Shown: positions 7,832 to 17,200 of the stretch, piece by piece | Position numbering within the stretch: position 1 is the stretch's first letter | How the letters are laid out: the number at the start of each line of letters is the position of its first letter | Source: Thiotrichaceae bacterium | GTDB lineage: Bacteria; Pseudomonadota; Gammaproteobacteria; Beggiatoales; Beggiatoaceae | Reading direction: 5' to 3' | Length of the DNA stretch: 64,000 nucleotides | NCBI GenBank assembly: GCA_011391085.1 | Contig: JAABRD010000005.1 | Coordinates: 90,553 to 154,552 of the forward strand | Made by a program: the position numbers and the translations under genes | Notes under the pieces: model-generated | Seen by the model: only the letters and a program-made list of their open reading frames with translations | Databases searched by the model: none | What the model was told of the DNA's origin: nothing

Positions 7832-9773
7832 AACACTCTGGCTGATAGTCGGTTTTGCAGGCCAAGGATTTTTTAGTTTGCGCTTTTTAGTGCAATGGTT
7901 ACACAGTGAACGTCAACAACGCAGTGTGATCCCCATTAGCTTTTGGTATTTCAGCATTGCCGGGACCCTGACACTACTGACCTACGCCATACATCGCGCC
8001 GACCCAGTGTTTATCGTGGGCCAACTGACAGGCTTGTTTATTTACTTGCGAAACCTACATTTGATAAACAAATCTGAAGTGAACAATGCAGAATCGAGAA
8101 CGACTTCTTTAGCCACCAAAATAGTCTCCGCTATCCGCCATTCGCTATCCGCTATCCGCCAATCCCTACCCACTGCCCATTTTCCATTATTCATTATTCA
8201 TTATTCACTATTCATTCTATTACTCTTCCTCCTTGCCCGTCCCTTTCTCCCCATTGACGAAACTCGCTATCTAGCCGTTGCCTGGGAAATGTGGGAACGT
8301 GGAGACTGGTTAGTTCCACATCTCAATGGCCAGGTTTATCCCGATAAACCGCCCCTACTATTTTGGCTAATCAACGCAGGCTGGGCCCTCTTTGGCGTCA
8401 ATGACTGGTGGCCACACCTCCTCCCGGGCCTCTTTTCCCTGGGCAGTCTCCTCCTCACCATTCAACTGGCCCGTTCACTTTGGCCCCAATTGCCTAACCT
8501 CCCCCATTCTGCAACCCTCATTTTATTCAGTAGCCTACTTTGGAGTGTGTTCACCAGCCTCCTCATGTTTGACCTCCTCCTAACCTGTTTTGTCTTATTA
8601 GGTATGATAGCCCTTGTGCGGGCGTGGCGCACTCCTGGTTGGAAAACGTGGGGACTGTTAGGAATCGCTATCGGTTTCGGAATTTTAACCAAGGGACCTG
8701 TCATTCTACTACACCTCCTCCCAGTCGCTTTCCTCGCCCGCTGGTGGCAAGACACACCTCCCCCTCGGCATTGGTATCTAGGCGTACTGACCAGCGTATT
8801 CATTGGCGCGTTGTTAGCCCTAACGTGGGCAATTCCAGCCGGAATCATGGGCGGCGCAGAGTATCGAGAAGCCATTTTTTGGGGACAAACCGCCCACCGT
8901 CTCGTCCATTCCTTTGCCCATCAACACCCCTTCTGGTGGTATTTACCTCTCCTGCCCATTCTCCTCTTCCCATGGTCCCTGTGGCCACCGCTATGGCGTG
9001 GTTGGCGAAACCTACCCCAGATTTTGAATGATCCTGGAATCCGTTTTGGATTAACCTGGCTACTCCCTGTTTTTATTGCCTTGTCTCTTATCAGTGGGAA
9101 GCAAGCACATTACCTGTTGCCCCTATTTCCAGCGTTTGCCTTACTCAGTGCCTATCTCCTCTGGCACATGCCAGAGAATGAGAAAACATATCGTTGGGAT
9201 AATGTCCCACCAGCCATTTTCATCATGCTAAGTGGTCTATTCTTGCTTCTCATCCCTCATTTTCAGACTCGATTACCTCCTTTTCTACAACCAGGCATCA
9301 CCGAGTTACCTCCGTGGCCTGGCATCATACTGTGGTTACTTGGTGGACTACTAATCCTCACGGAGTCCAAAACACGTTTTGGACAACTCTTGTTACTAAG
9401 CACCGTCACCCTCTGCGCCACCCTCCTATTTTCCTTCTCCCTGTTAAAAGTGACAGGAGTGGCTTATAATATCCAAGGCATCAGTGACGCCATCAGCACT
9501 CGTCAACAACATGGTGCAACGCTTGCCCATTTGGGTGACTATCATGGTCAATACCAATTTTTAGGTCGTCTGCAACCTCTGCCCGTTGTGGACGAATATC
9601 ATCTATGCCCTTGGTTAGTGCAACATCCTGACAGTCAATTGATTATTTACTTCACTTCGGAAGACAAGGGCTTGATGAACACAGTCGACTATGTGCAACC
9701 TTATCGGTCTGGGTACGTGGGCATTGTACCAGGACCAGTGATGAATAGCGTATGTGGGAAGGTGGTACCATGA
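7821..9773 (+). CDS. LAB_N domain fused to GT39/ArnT-like membrane glycosyltransferase
   Basis: The start chosen is the ATG at 7821, with GAGG and GGAA just upstream, inside the end of the GT2 gene. Residues ~1-85 form a small three-helix LAB_N domain (LFIVGQLTGLFIYLRNL-like end) that is usually a separate protein next to a GT2. After a linker of ~50 residues comes a polytopic GT39 enzyme. It has the luminal motif DETRYLAVAWEMWERGDW, then HLNGQVYPDKPPLLFW, about ten hydrophobic segments and a soluble tail. ArnT/PMT relatives move a sugar from a polyprenyl carrier to lipid A or protein on the periplasmic side. The linker DNA (8120-8215) is built of ATCCGCTATCC and TTATTCATTATTCA units like the intergenic repeats here, so the fusion may be secondary. 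Confidence 0.85.
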   Translation: MNSETLWLIVGFAGQGFFSLRFLVQWLHSERQQRSVIPISFWYFSIAGTLTLLTYAIHRADPVFIVGQLTGLFIYLRNLHLINKSEVNNAESRTTSLATKIVSAIRHSLSAIRQSLPTAHFPLFIIHYSLFILLLFLLARPFLPIDETRYLAVAWEMWERGDWLVPHLNGQVYPDKPPLLFWLINAGWALFGVNDWWPHLLPGLFSLGSLLLTIQLARSLWPQLPNLPHSATLILFSSLLWSVFTSLLMFDLLLTCFVLLGMIALVRAWRTPGWKTWGLLGIAIGFGILTKGPVILLHLLPVAFLARWWQDTPPPRHWYLGVLTSVFIGALLALTWAIPAGIMGGAEYREAIFWGQTAHRLVHSFAHQHPFWWYLPLLPILLFPWSLWPPLWRGWRNLPQILNDPGIRFGLTWLLPVFIALSLISGKQAHYLLPLFPAFALLSAYLLWHMPENEKTYRWDNVPPAIFIMLSGLFLLLIPHFQTRLPPFLQPGITELPPWPGIILWLLGGLLILTESKTRFGQLLLLSTVTLCATLLFSFSLLKVTGVAYNIQGISDAISTRQQHGATLAHLGDYHGQYQFLGRLQPLPVVDEYHLCPWLVQHPDSQLIIYFTSEDKGLMNTVDYVQPYRSGYVGIVPGPVMNSVCGKVVP

Positions 9774-9834
9774 TCCATTGACCTCCATGAGTTCAAAGCT
9801 ACACTTTGCAAAATGCCCCCCGAACTTAACCAAC

Positions 9835-9957
9835 AGGTGGACTAGAGGCTTTAGCCGGAGGGGGGGCAGAAGATAATTGAAATCGCAATGCCCCCCTCCG
9901 GCTAAAGCCTCTAGTCCACCGCTATGTTAATCCACCGGCTGAAGCCTCTAGTCCGTC
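9835..9957. repeat. inverted repeat, GGTGGACTAGAGGCTTTAGCC family
   Basis: Arms AGGTGGACTAGAGGCTTTAG and complement, with G-rich and C-rich inner edges, surround a short AT-rich loop. A third, inverted copy starts at ~9932. It fills the gap before the Asp-box gene. Confidence 0.8.
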
Positions 9958-9994
9958 CTGATGTTTTCCATTATTCATTAATTCATTCATTCTT

Positions 9995-12900
9995 ATGAAC
10001 CAAACCGACCCCATTTTTTATCAACACAAAGCCAAAATTCCTTCCACTTCTCGCGGCCCCTTGGCCCGTCAAGTCTCCTTTTTAGAAGAACGTTTTGCGA
10101 CTTTAGGCCCTAAAAACGGCGAAGAAGGAAATGATGATCTCCCGTTGTTGAAACCTGATCAACATAGTCTTGATCCACATAGCAAAGCCGATGTCACCTT
10201 GCAAGTTCATCTGGAAGCGACTCAAATTCCATCTTCCTCTTTGCCTCCTTTGACACCCGCGATGCGTGAACAACGGCAACGGAAAAAGAAGCAGATGGTT
10301 GCAACCCTTCAGGCCCAATTGGATTCCCCCGCTTCTACTCAAATGTCCGTGACCTCTTCTGGGCGACCAACGAATTATGTCTCACCACAAAATCCTTCCG
10401 TCGTTCCAGCAACCACCTCCGTCGTTTCCAAAACTTGGATACCTCTAGGGCCTGCCGCAGTTCTGCGCGGTCAAGGTGGCATACATCCAGTCACGGGAAT
10501 GACGCCAACCATGAGTGGACGAATCGAAGGCATTGCCATTGCCCCCGGTGGAAAACGTCTCTACATTGCCTCTGCCAATGGAGGTGTCTGGCGTTCGGAA
10601 GATACGGGGAACTCGTGGGTCTCCCTAATGGAAAATTTTGACCTGAATCCTACCTTCACGGGGACTGATACTCTCGCTTGTGGTGCCATTGCTTTGGTGG
10701 CTGGAAGTACGCCTGAGACTGACCGTCTGTATGTGGGAACAGGTGGTTCTACCTTAAATGGCGTCGGTCCCCTGGTCTCCTTAGATGGAGGTAAAAATTG
10801 GCAAATCGAGGAAAGTGAACCGTCGTTGGCGGGAGAACGCTTCTATAGTCTCACCGTCAATCCAGCAGACCCGAATCACGCTATTGCCGCCACCAGTTTA
10901 GGACTGTTTTGCCGTCTTCCCGACGGTCAAGGTGGATACTATTGGCAAGCGACGTTAGAATATGTCGGCGGTTATGGTTGTCATGGCAAAGAAGTCGTAG
11001 CGGTGCGGGCCAATAACGTTACCACATTCTATGCGTTCATGATGTTTTATGACGACGACTGGCGTGCCGCGGTCTATTCGTCTTCAGATGGGGGTAGTTG
11101 GAACCTCCTCAATACCGGTTTTCCTACTGCCATGACCAATGGTTATGGTACCTTGGCAGTGCAGTCGAATAATCCTAACTTCGTTTATGCACTCTTAGGT
11201 CGAACGGATCAAGAACTTCCCGATTTATATCGTTTGGAAGTCAAGACTCAGATGTGGCGTAAAATCAATATTACTTTCCCAGGCGACGCTAAATTCAAAT
11301 GGTACCTAGAAATGGCGGTGGACCCAGCCAATATCAATCGTTTCTATTTGGCAGGAAACACGGTCTTTATAGAAAAAGATGGCTACTGTGGTGAGGTCTA
11401 TCGTTGTGACATCACTGAAACGCCACGGAGTCTCACCGCCACGGCTACTTATATTGGTACGTCGCTTCATGCGGATGCCCACTGTATGGCGTTTGCCCCT
11501 GGGGAGGCTAACAAACTTTGGATAGGCACGGATGGCGGGCTGTTTTATACCACGACACCTTCTCAAAATGGTTACATCTTCACTGCCTGTAACACGGGAC
11601 TGGCTACTCTTACAATGAATCATCTGGGTCAACATCCCACCCAAGATGCAATTTTGTTTTGTGGCAGTCAAGACAATGGTGGACTTTGTTATACCGGTGA
11701 CGAAGCGTGGACGTATGTGTCAGGAGGAGACAGTGGTTACTTTGTAATCAACTGGTTTGACCCTTACAAAATCTTAGATACCTATACCTATGCCACCGTG
11801 CGACGGTCTGTCACAGGAGGACAATATGATTCCTTCAGCTTATATGTCACGATCCCCCTAGAACCCGGTGAGAACTGTTTATTCTATGCCCCGTTAGTGG
11901 GAACCCCTTACAATCCCGCGTTACTGAAAAGCAATCCACAGGCGGCTGAGAAAGAAGCGAATCTGGTGGCATTGGGGTCTGAACGGCCTTGGTTAAGTAA
12001 CGATTTTGGAGAAACTTGGTTATCGATTCCCACCGGCACCCAAAATGGTGACAGTCTCAACGACCGTATCAAATCGTTAGCCTTTGCTGCGGCTACGAAA
12101 CTGTATGCTGGGACCCTCAAAGGTGGTATCTATCGTTTTGACAAAAAAGGGACGGGTTGGCAACGCACACGTTTGGATACTCAAACCGGCTTACCTTCTA
12201 ACTTCGCTTTGCCAGTCACCGACATTGCTTCGGATTTAGCCGATGCCAGTGGCAATTCGATCTATGTCACCTTTGGCGGAACTGGAGATTATCGGCATGT
12301 TTGGCATTTCAATGGGACGACTTGGACCGCCCGCAGTGGTCAAGCAGATGGAGAGACTGGTTTATTAGATGTGCAACACAATGCTATCGTAGTGGACCCC
12401 ACTTCTCCCACTCACTTGTATGTCGGCGCCGACATTGGGGTATGGCGTTCTACCGATAATGGTGACACTTGGCAACCGTTTTCCAGAGGACTCCCCGATG
12501 CTTCCGTCATGGACTTGCGTATTCATTCCACCTATCGCCTCCTCCGTGCTTCCACATTTGGACGCGGCGTCTTTGAATTGCCTTTGGACGACGTTCCGCA
12601 ACCGGATGTCACTCTATACATTCGTAGCACGATTTTGGATAGAGGACTGTATCCTACCAAAGACGGATTGCCAGACCCGACGCAACCTGGTCAAGTGGTC
12701 AATCATCGTCACAGCCCTGACATCAAACTCTCCTTGCCCAATTCCCAAGGTAACTTCCCCCTTCCTTCTTACCTCAATTTTGAACAATTTAGCAATCAAT
12801 TGGTTGACGCGGCGTTGCCTGGCACAACCATTTCTCAACCGCAAGTGCGCGTCTATGTCAAAGTTCATAACCGCGGCCCTAAACCTGCCAATGGTGTTGG

Positions 12901-13996
12901 GGTCATGCTAATTGGGGCGCCAGTGGGGGCTGGCGATAATTTGCCACCGCTACCCACTGGTTTTGCCGGTGATGTTCAAGACAATGACCAATTGACTAGC
13001 CCTGATTGGCAAACGTTTAGCACCCAATCAGTCAATGACATTCGGCCTGGTTTTCCCAAAATTGTCTGTTTCACGCTTGACACTCAAAAAATTGCGCGTG
13101 ATAATAGTCAACTCTATTGCCTCATGGCGTTGGCTTACCATGCCGAAGACCCATTTAATGCCACGGAAACTCAGGCCCATTCATTGTGTTTCCAAGAACG
13201 CAAAGCGGCCATGAAGTATATTAGACTAAACCTGACAGGTCGGAGAGAACCGTCAGGTTTAAAGGGTACGACAGACCCAAACCTGACAGGTCAGAAAGAC
13301 CTGTCAGGTTTAAAGAATACCGTTCAAACCTCCTCTACCAAGGACGCTGGCGTCAAAATATTGGTATTAGATGGCAACAATTACATCGACTTAGGCAACC
13401 GTCCTGCCTTACAAATCACGGGTAGCCAAACGCTAGAACTGTGGCTAAACCCTTCTCGCTTTGAGAACCGCCGCAACCCGCTGGCTAAAGCCTATGGGGG
13501 GGAAGGGACGATCACTCTGGAAAAAGATGGCAGTCTCACTTATTATTATGGTACTCGCGGCGGTGATGGCAACCCGTATCAAGGTTTTAGCAGTAGCCAA
13601 CGATTATCTCTCAATACCTGGTCTCACATTGCCATCGTCAGAAATATCGAGACGAAAAAATTGACGTGGTATATCAATGGCGAGAAGGCAAATGAAGAAA
13701 ACGCCCTGTATGCCTCGGCCAAAGCCAGTGGTTTGCCGGCTTTACTAGGCAAAGGTTATCAATCCAACTTCATTGGTCAATTGGCCGAAGTTAGGTTTTG
13801 GAAAAAAGCCTGTTCAGCCGCTGAAATTAAGGCCAATATGAATCGATTGTTGACTGGGAAAGAAGTCGGATTGGCAGCCTATTATCGTTTAGATGACGGA
13901 ACTGGAAACACGGTGCGAGAACTGGTGGGACCGGGGCAAGGGACGATTGTGGGGGGAGGACCGTGGAAAGTGACGGAGGTGCCGGTGAAGCGGTAA
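9995..13996 (+). CDS. large Asp-box (BNR/sortilin-like) repeat protein with C-terminal LamG domain
   Basis: The 1333-residue product has no signal peptide. A charged N-terminal region (~1-140) is followed by a beta-propeller-like region (~145-860). This carries several Asp-box loops: SEDTGNSW near 199, SLDGGKNW, SNDFGETW and STDNGDTW near 818. A segment around 870-1060 contains VRVYVKVHNRGPKPANGVGV, like a CARDB/Ig-type module. A LamG/concanavalin-like domain runs from ~1120 to the end (LVLDGNNYIDLG, LELWLNPSRF, WSHIAIVRN, IGQLAEVRFWKKA). Asp-box propellers occur in sialidases and glycan-binding proteins. The arginine cluster of true sialidases is not evident, so binding or structural roles are equally likely. 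Two 33-bp palindromes lie in frame at 13228-13311. Confidence 0.8.
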   Translation: MNQTDPIFYQHKAKIPSTSRGPLARQVSFLEERFATLGPKNGEEGNDDLPLLKPDQHSLDPHSKADVTLQVHLEATQIPSSSLPPLTPAMREQRQRKKKQMVATLQAQLDSPASTQMSVTSSGRPTNYVSPQNPSVVPATTSVVSKTWIPLGPAAVLRGQGGIHPVTGMTPTMSGRIEGIAIAPGGKRLYIASANGGVWRSEDTGNSWVSLMENFDLNPTFTGTDTLACGAIALVAGSTPETDRLYVGTGGSTLNGVGPLVSLDGGKNWQIEESEPSLAGERFYSLTVNPADPNHAIAATSLGLFCRLPDGQGGYYWQATLEYVGGYGCHGKEVVAVRANNVTTFYAFMMFYDDDWRAAVYSSSDGGSWNLLNTGFPTAMTNGYGTLAVQSNNPNFVYALLGRTDQELPDLYRLEVKTQMWRKINITFPGDAKFKWYLEMAVDPANINRFYLAGNTVFIEKDGYCGEVYRCDITETPRSLTATATYIGTSLHADAHCMAFAPGEANKLWIGTDGGLFYTTTPSQNGYIFTACNTGLATLTMNHLGQHPTQDAILFCGSQDNGGLCYTGDEAWTYVSGGDSGYFVINWFDPYKILDTYTYATVRRSVTGGQYDSFSLYVTIPLEPGENCLFYAPLVGTPYNPALLKSNPQAAEKEANLVALGSERPWLSNDFGETWLSIPTGTQNGDSLNDRIKSLAFAAATKLYAGTLKGGIYRFDKKGTGWQRTRLDTQTGLPSNFALPVTDIASDLADASGNSIYVTFGGTGDYRHVWHFNGTTWTARSGQADGETGLLDVQHNAIVVDPTSPTHLYVGADIGVWRSTDNGDTWQPFSRGLPDASVMDLRIHSTYRLLRASTFGRGVFELPLDDVPQPDVTLYIRSTILDRGLYPTKDGLPDPTQPGQVVNHRHSPDIKLSLPNSQGNFPLPSYLNFEQFSNQLVDAALPGTTISQPQVRVYVKVHNRGPKPANGVGVMLIGAPVGAGDNLPPLPTGFAGDVQDNDQLTSPDWQTFSTQSVNDIRPGFPKIVCFTLDTQKIARDNSQLYCLMALAYHAEDPFNATETQAHSLCFQERKAAMKYIRLNLTGRREPSGLKGTTDPNLTGQKDLSGLKNTVQTSSTKDAGVKILVLDGNNYIDLGNRPALQITGSQTLELWLNPSRFENRRNPLAKAYGGEGTITLEKDGSLTYYYGTRGGDGNPYQGFSSSQRLSLNTWSHIAIVRNIETKKLTWYINGEKANEENALYASAKASGLPALLGKGYQSNFIGQLAEVRFWKKACSAAEIKANMNRLLTGKEVGLAAYYRLDDGTGNTVRELVGPGQGTIVGGGPWKVTEVPVKR
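13228..13311. repeat. two in-frame 33-bp palindromes inside the Asp-box gene
   Basis: Units at 13228-13260 and 13279-13311 both begin AAACCTGACAGGTC and end with the near complement. Each is 33 bp, or 11 codons, so the frame is kept. They encode the similar peptides LNLTGRREPSGL and PNLTGQKDLSGL just before the LamG domain. Confidence 0.8.
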
Positions 13997-14004
13997 CTCA
14001 ATCT

Positions 14005-14053
14005 AGGAGTCCAATGCGTGGCTTTGTCTGACAAAGTTATGCTTTGGACTGCT
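14005..14053. repeat. AGGAGTCCAAAGC-family inverted repeat
   Basis: Arms AGGAGTCCAATGC and GCTTTGGACT lie just after the Asp-box gene stop. As RNA it would fold into a stem and may help end transcription. Confidence 0.6.
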
Positions 14054-14067
14054 GGTTAATATTTCTG

Positions 14068-14222
14068 GGTAGTGATGCAATATGGGTGATAGACACTTCC
14101 CCCCAGCCCCTCCCCCTCTGGGCGTGGGGAGAAAGGCGGTACCCGTGGTTTTCACCCCTCTCCCTCTGGGAGAGGGGCCGGGGGGTGAGGGTAAACATAT
14201 CACACAGAATTGCATCACTACC
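14068..14222. mobile_element. 155-bp MITE with GGTAGTGATG ends and GC-rich interior (copy E)
   Basis: The ends GGTAGTGATGCAATATGGGT and the complement of GGTAGTGATGCAATTCTGTG match the other elements. The interior is instead a CCCTCTCCCTCTGGGAGAGG palindrome. Flanks TATTTCTG at 14060-14067 and 14223-14230 are a perfect 8-bp direct repeat. The open frame of the sensor kinase runs back through it, but that part is repeat-encoded. Confidence 0.85.
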
Positions 14223-14256
14223 TATTTCTGGATGGGCGATAATTTTTATAACACTT

Positions 14257-17200
14257 ATGTTCACATTCAAATCACTTAATTTCTTATTTTATAAAATTTC
14301 CAGAGGCATTCCTCTGCGTACAGTCCTCATTTTGCCGTTTATTATTCTCATTTTTGCCGTCGTTGGACTGGTCGGCTGGTTATCTTTTCAAAATGGGCAA
14401 AAGGCAGTGGTCAATCTGGCTTCTCAATTGCAAAATGAAGTGACTACCCATATTCGTCAACACCTAGAAACTTATTTAAATAAACCGCATTGGGTCAATC
14501 AAGTCACGGTAGATGCGTTTCGCATAGGTCAGCTAGATTTTTCAAACTGGGCTGGGTTAGAACCTCATTTGTGGAGTCAATTGCAACAGTTTGATACGAT
14601 TACTCATATCGCTGTGGTCCAATCAACCGGTGAATATGTAGGAGTGACGCGCACCCAGACGGGGGCAGTGCAGATAGAAACGTTAGACAAAATGACCCCT
14701 GACAGTTTGCAAAAGTGGGAGGTCGATAACCAAGGTCAACGCAAAATTTTACGCGAGACCATTCCTCACTTTATGCCTCAAGAGTTACCATGGTACAAGG
14801 ACGCGGTAGCTGCCCATAAGCCCGGTTGGAGTGCTAATTTTAGTGCTTCTAAACAGATTTTAGTGGCCCATTATCCCTTCTATGACAAACAAGGTAATTT
14901 GCTTGCGGTAGTAAGTACCGAAGTGAAATTGGCAGACCTATGTCGCTTTTTGAAAAACGTGAAACTCAGTCAGGTGGGGCACACCTTTCTGATGGACACA
15001 ACGGGATTTATCGTCGCCAATTCCATTCCAGATTCCTCCATATCTAAGAAGACCGAAGTGAATGGGGCAAAATCCTCCGAATTACTGACCACAATGAGTC
15101 AATCGACTTTGCAACAAATCGGCAATTTAGCGACTCTTGAAAAGCCTGAGAAACTCTTTTTGGAGACCGCTGGCATTCGTCATTTTTTACAAGTGACCCC
15201 GTTTACTGATAAGCATGGTTTACGCTGGTTCATTGTCGTCACCGTACCAGAGACCGCTTTTATGGGACATATTCACGCCCATAAATACTTCACCATGCTA
15301 GTTTTCCTCTTCACCTTGGCCATTGCGATGGGGTTTGGCCTTCTCACCTCGCGCTGGGTTATTCAGCCGTTGCTACGCCTGAATCTGGTTGCCAAAGATT
15401 TTACCGCGGGGGCCAAACGGGAAGAATTTGAATTTGAACATGCGGCTTTGTTCAAACTTTCGGAATCGCGTTTTACGGCCCAGGAACTTTGGGAATTGGC
15501 CAATTCTTTCCTGCGTATGACGAAGCAACTACAAACGTTATTTACTTCTTTGGAAGCCAAAAATGAGGATTTACGATACCTAAACAAATTGCGCGATGAG
15601 TTTCTCGCCAACACTTCCCATGAGTTGCGTACACCACTGAATGGTATCATTGGCATTGCGGAGTCTTTGTATGAAGGTTCCACAGGCACTCTTTCTTCGG
15701 ATACTCTTTATAATGTCGGCATGGTTATCGCCAGTGGTCGACGGCTGGCTAATCTGATCGATGATATTCTCAATTTTTCTAAAAAAGACAAGAAGATTGA
15801 GTTACACATCCAGGCCGTCAAATTAAGAGATTTAGCGCAAGTGGTGATCAATCTTAGCCAAACCTTGGCCAATAAGAAGAGATTGCAATTAGTTAATTCC
15901 GTTCCCGAAAATTTTCCACCTGCGGCCGCAGATGGTAATCGTGTTCAACAGATTTTAATCAATCTGGTAGGCAATGCTATCAAGTTCACCGAGAAAGGCT
16001 GGATCGACATTTCCGCTAAGGTCACGGAAACCAAAGATAAAACTAAAAGTTCAAGATGGTTGGCAATCACCGTCGCTGACACCGGGATAGGCATTCCCAG
16101 TGATAAAACGGCCAAGATTTTTGAATCGTTTGAACAAGTCGAAGGGTATCCGTCAGGTCAATACAGTGGTGGTACCGGACTTGGATTGGCGGTGTCCCGT
16201 CAACTGGTTCGGCTTCACAATGGAAATATTTGGGTAGAATCGATTGTTGGAGAAGGTTCTCGCTTCACTTTCACTCTCCCCATTGCTGAAGAAATGCCAA
16301 ATTCCTCCGCCACTATCGAGGTACAAACCAGTCATCGTGAACCTGATTCGGCGCCGCCGCCCTTGCCAATGATAAACAAGGATCACCAATTGTCTAGGCC
16401 CCTGAGTGTGTCTTCCGTTCGCTGGGCGCAAAGTCGCAGTACCGCTATTGGCCCCACCACGCCACCTCTGACTGCGGAACTGGGTTTAGGGACGGTTGCG
16501 AAGATTTCTACATCTCGTCTGACCCCAGAGTCCAATTCTTTGTTGACGACAACGGCGAATAACCAAGGTATTTTTACCATCTTGATTGTGGATGATGAAC
16601 CCGTGAATTTGCACGTTTTGGTTAACTATCTCTCCTTGCATCACTATGCTATCACGCAAGCCTCTTCGGGCCCTGAAGCATTGGATATGATTGACCAAGG
16701 ATTGATGCCGGACTTGATTTTATTGGATGTGATGATGCCTTATATGACGGGTTATGAAGTGACCCAAAAGATTCGCGAAAAATGGGCAGCCAGTGATTTG
16801 CCCATTCTCCTCTTGACTGCGAAAAATCAGGAACAAGATTTGGTGACTGGTTTAGAAGTGGGGGCGAACGATTATCTGATTAAACCGGTGTCGAAAAATG
16901 AGTTGTTAGCCCGTATCAAAACACATATTCATATCAAACAGTTGAAAGCCGAAACGTTGCGCTTGACGTTGGAAAGTGAACGGCGGTTAAAACAATTTAT
17001 GGAAGCCGTTCCCGTGGGTGTGTTTGTGACAGATAAAAGCGGTCATCCTTATTATGCCAATCAGCGGGCGCAGGAATTACTTGGCAAGGGGGTGATGCCA
17101 GAGGCGACCAATGAACAATTTGCAAAGATCTATCAAATTTATTTGGCGAGTAGTTCGCAATTGTATCCAGATGAGAAAATCCCCGCGTTGCAGGCATTGC

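Noticed and set aside
14044..14256. 71-codon N-terminal extension of the sensor kinase
   Set aside because: It is encoded by an inserted repeat element with its own 8-bp target duplication; the ATG at 14257 just before the first membrane helix fits better.
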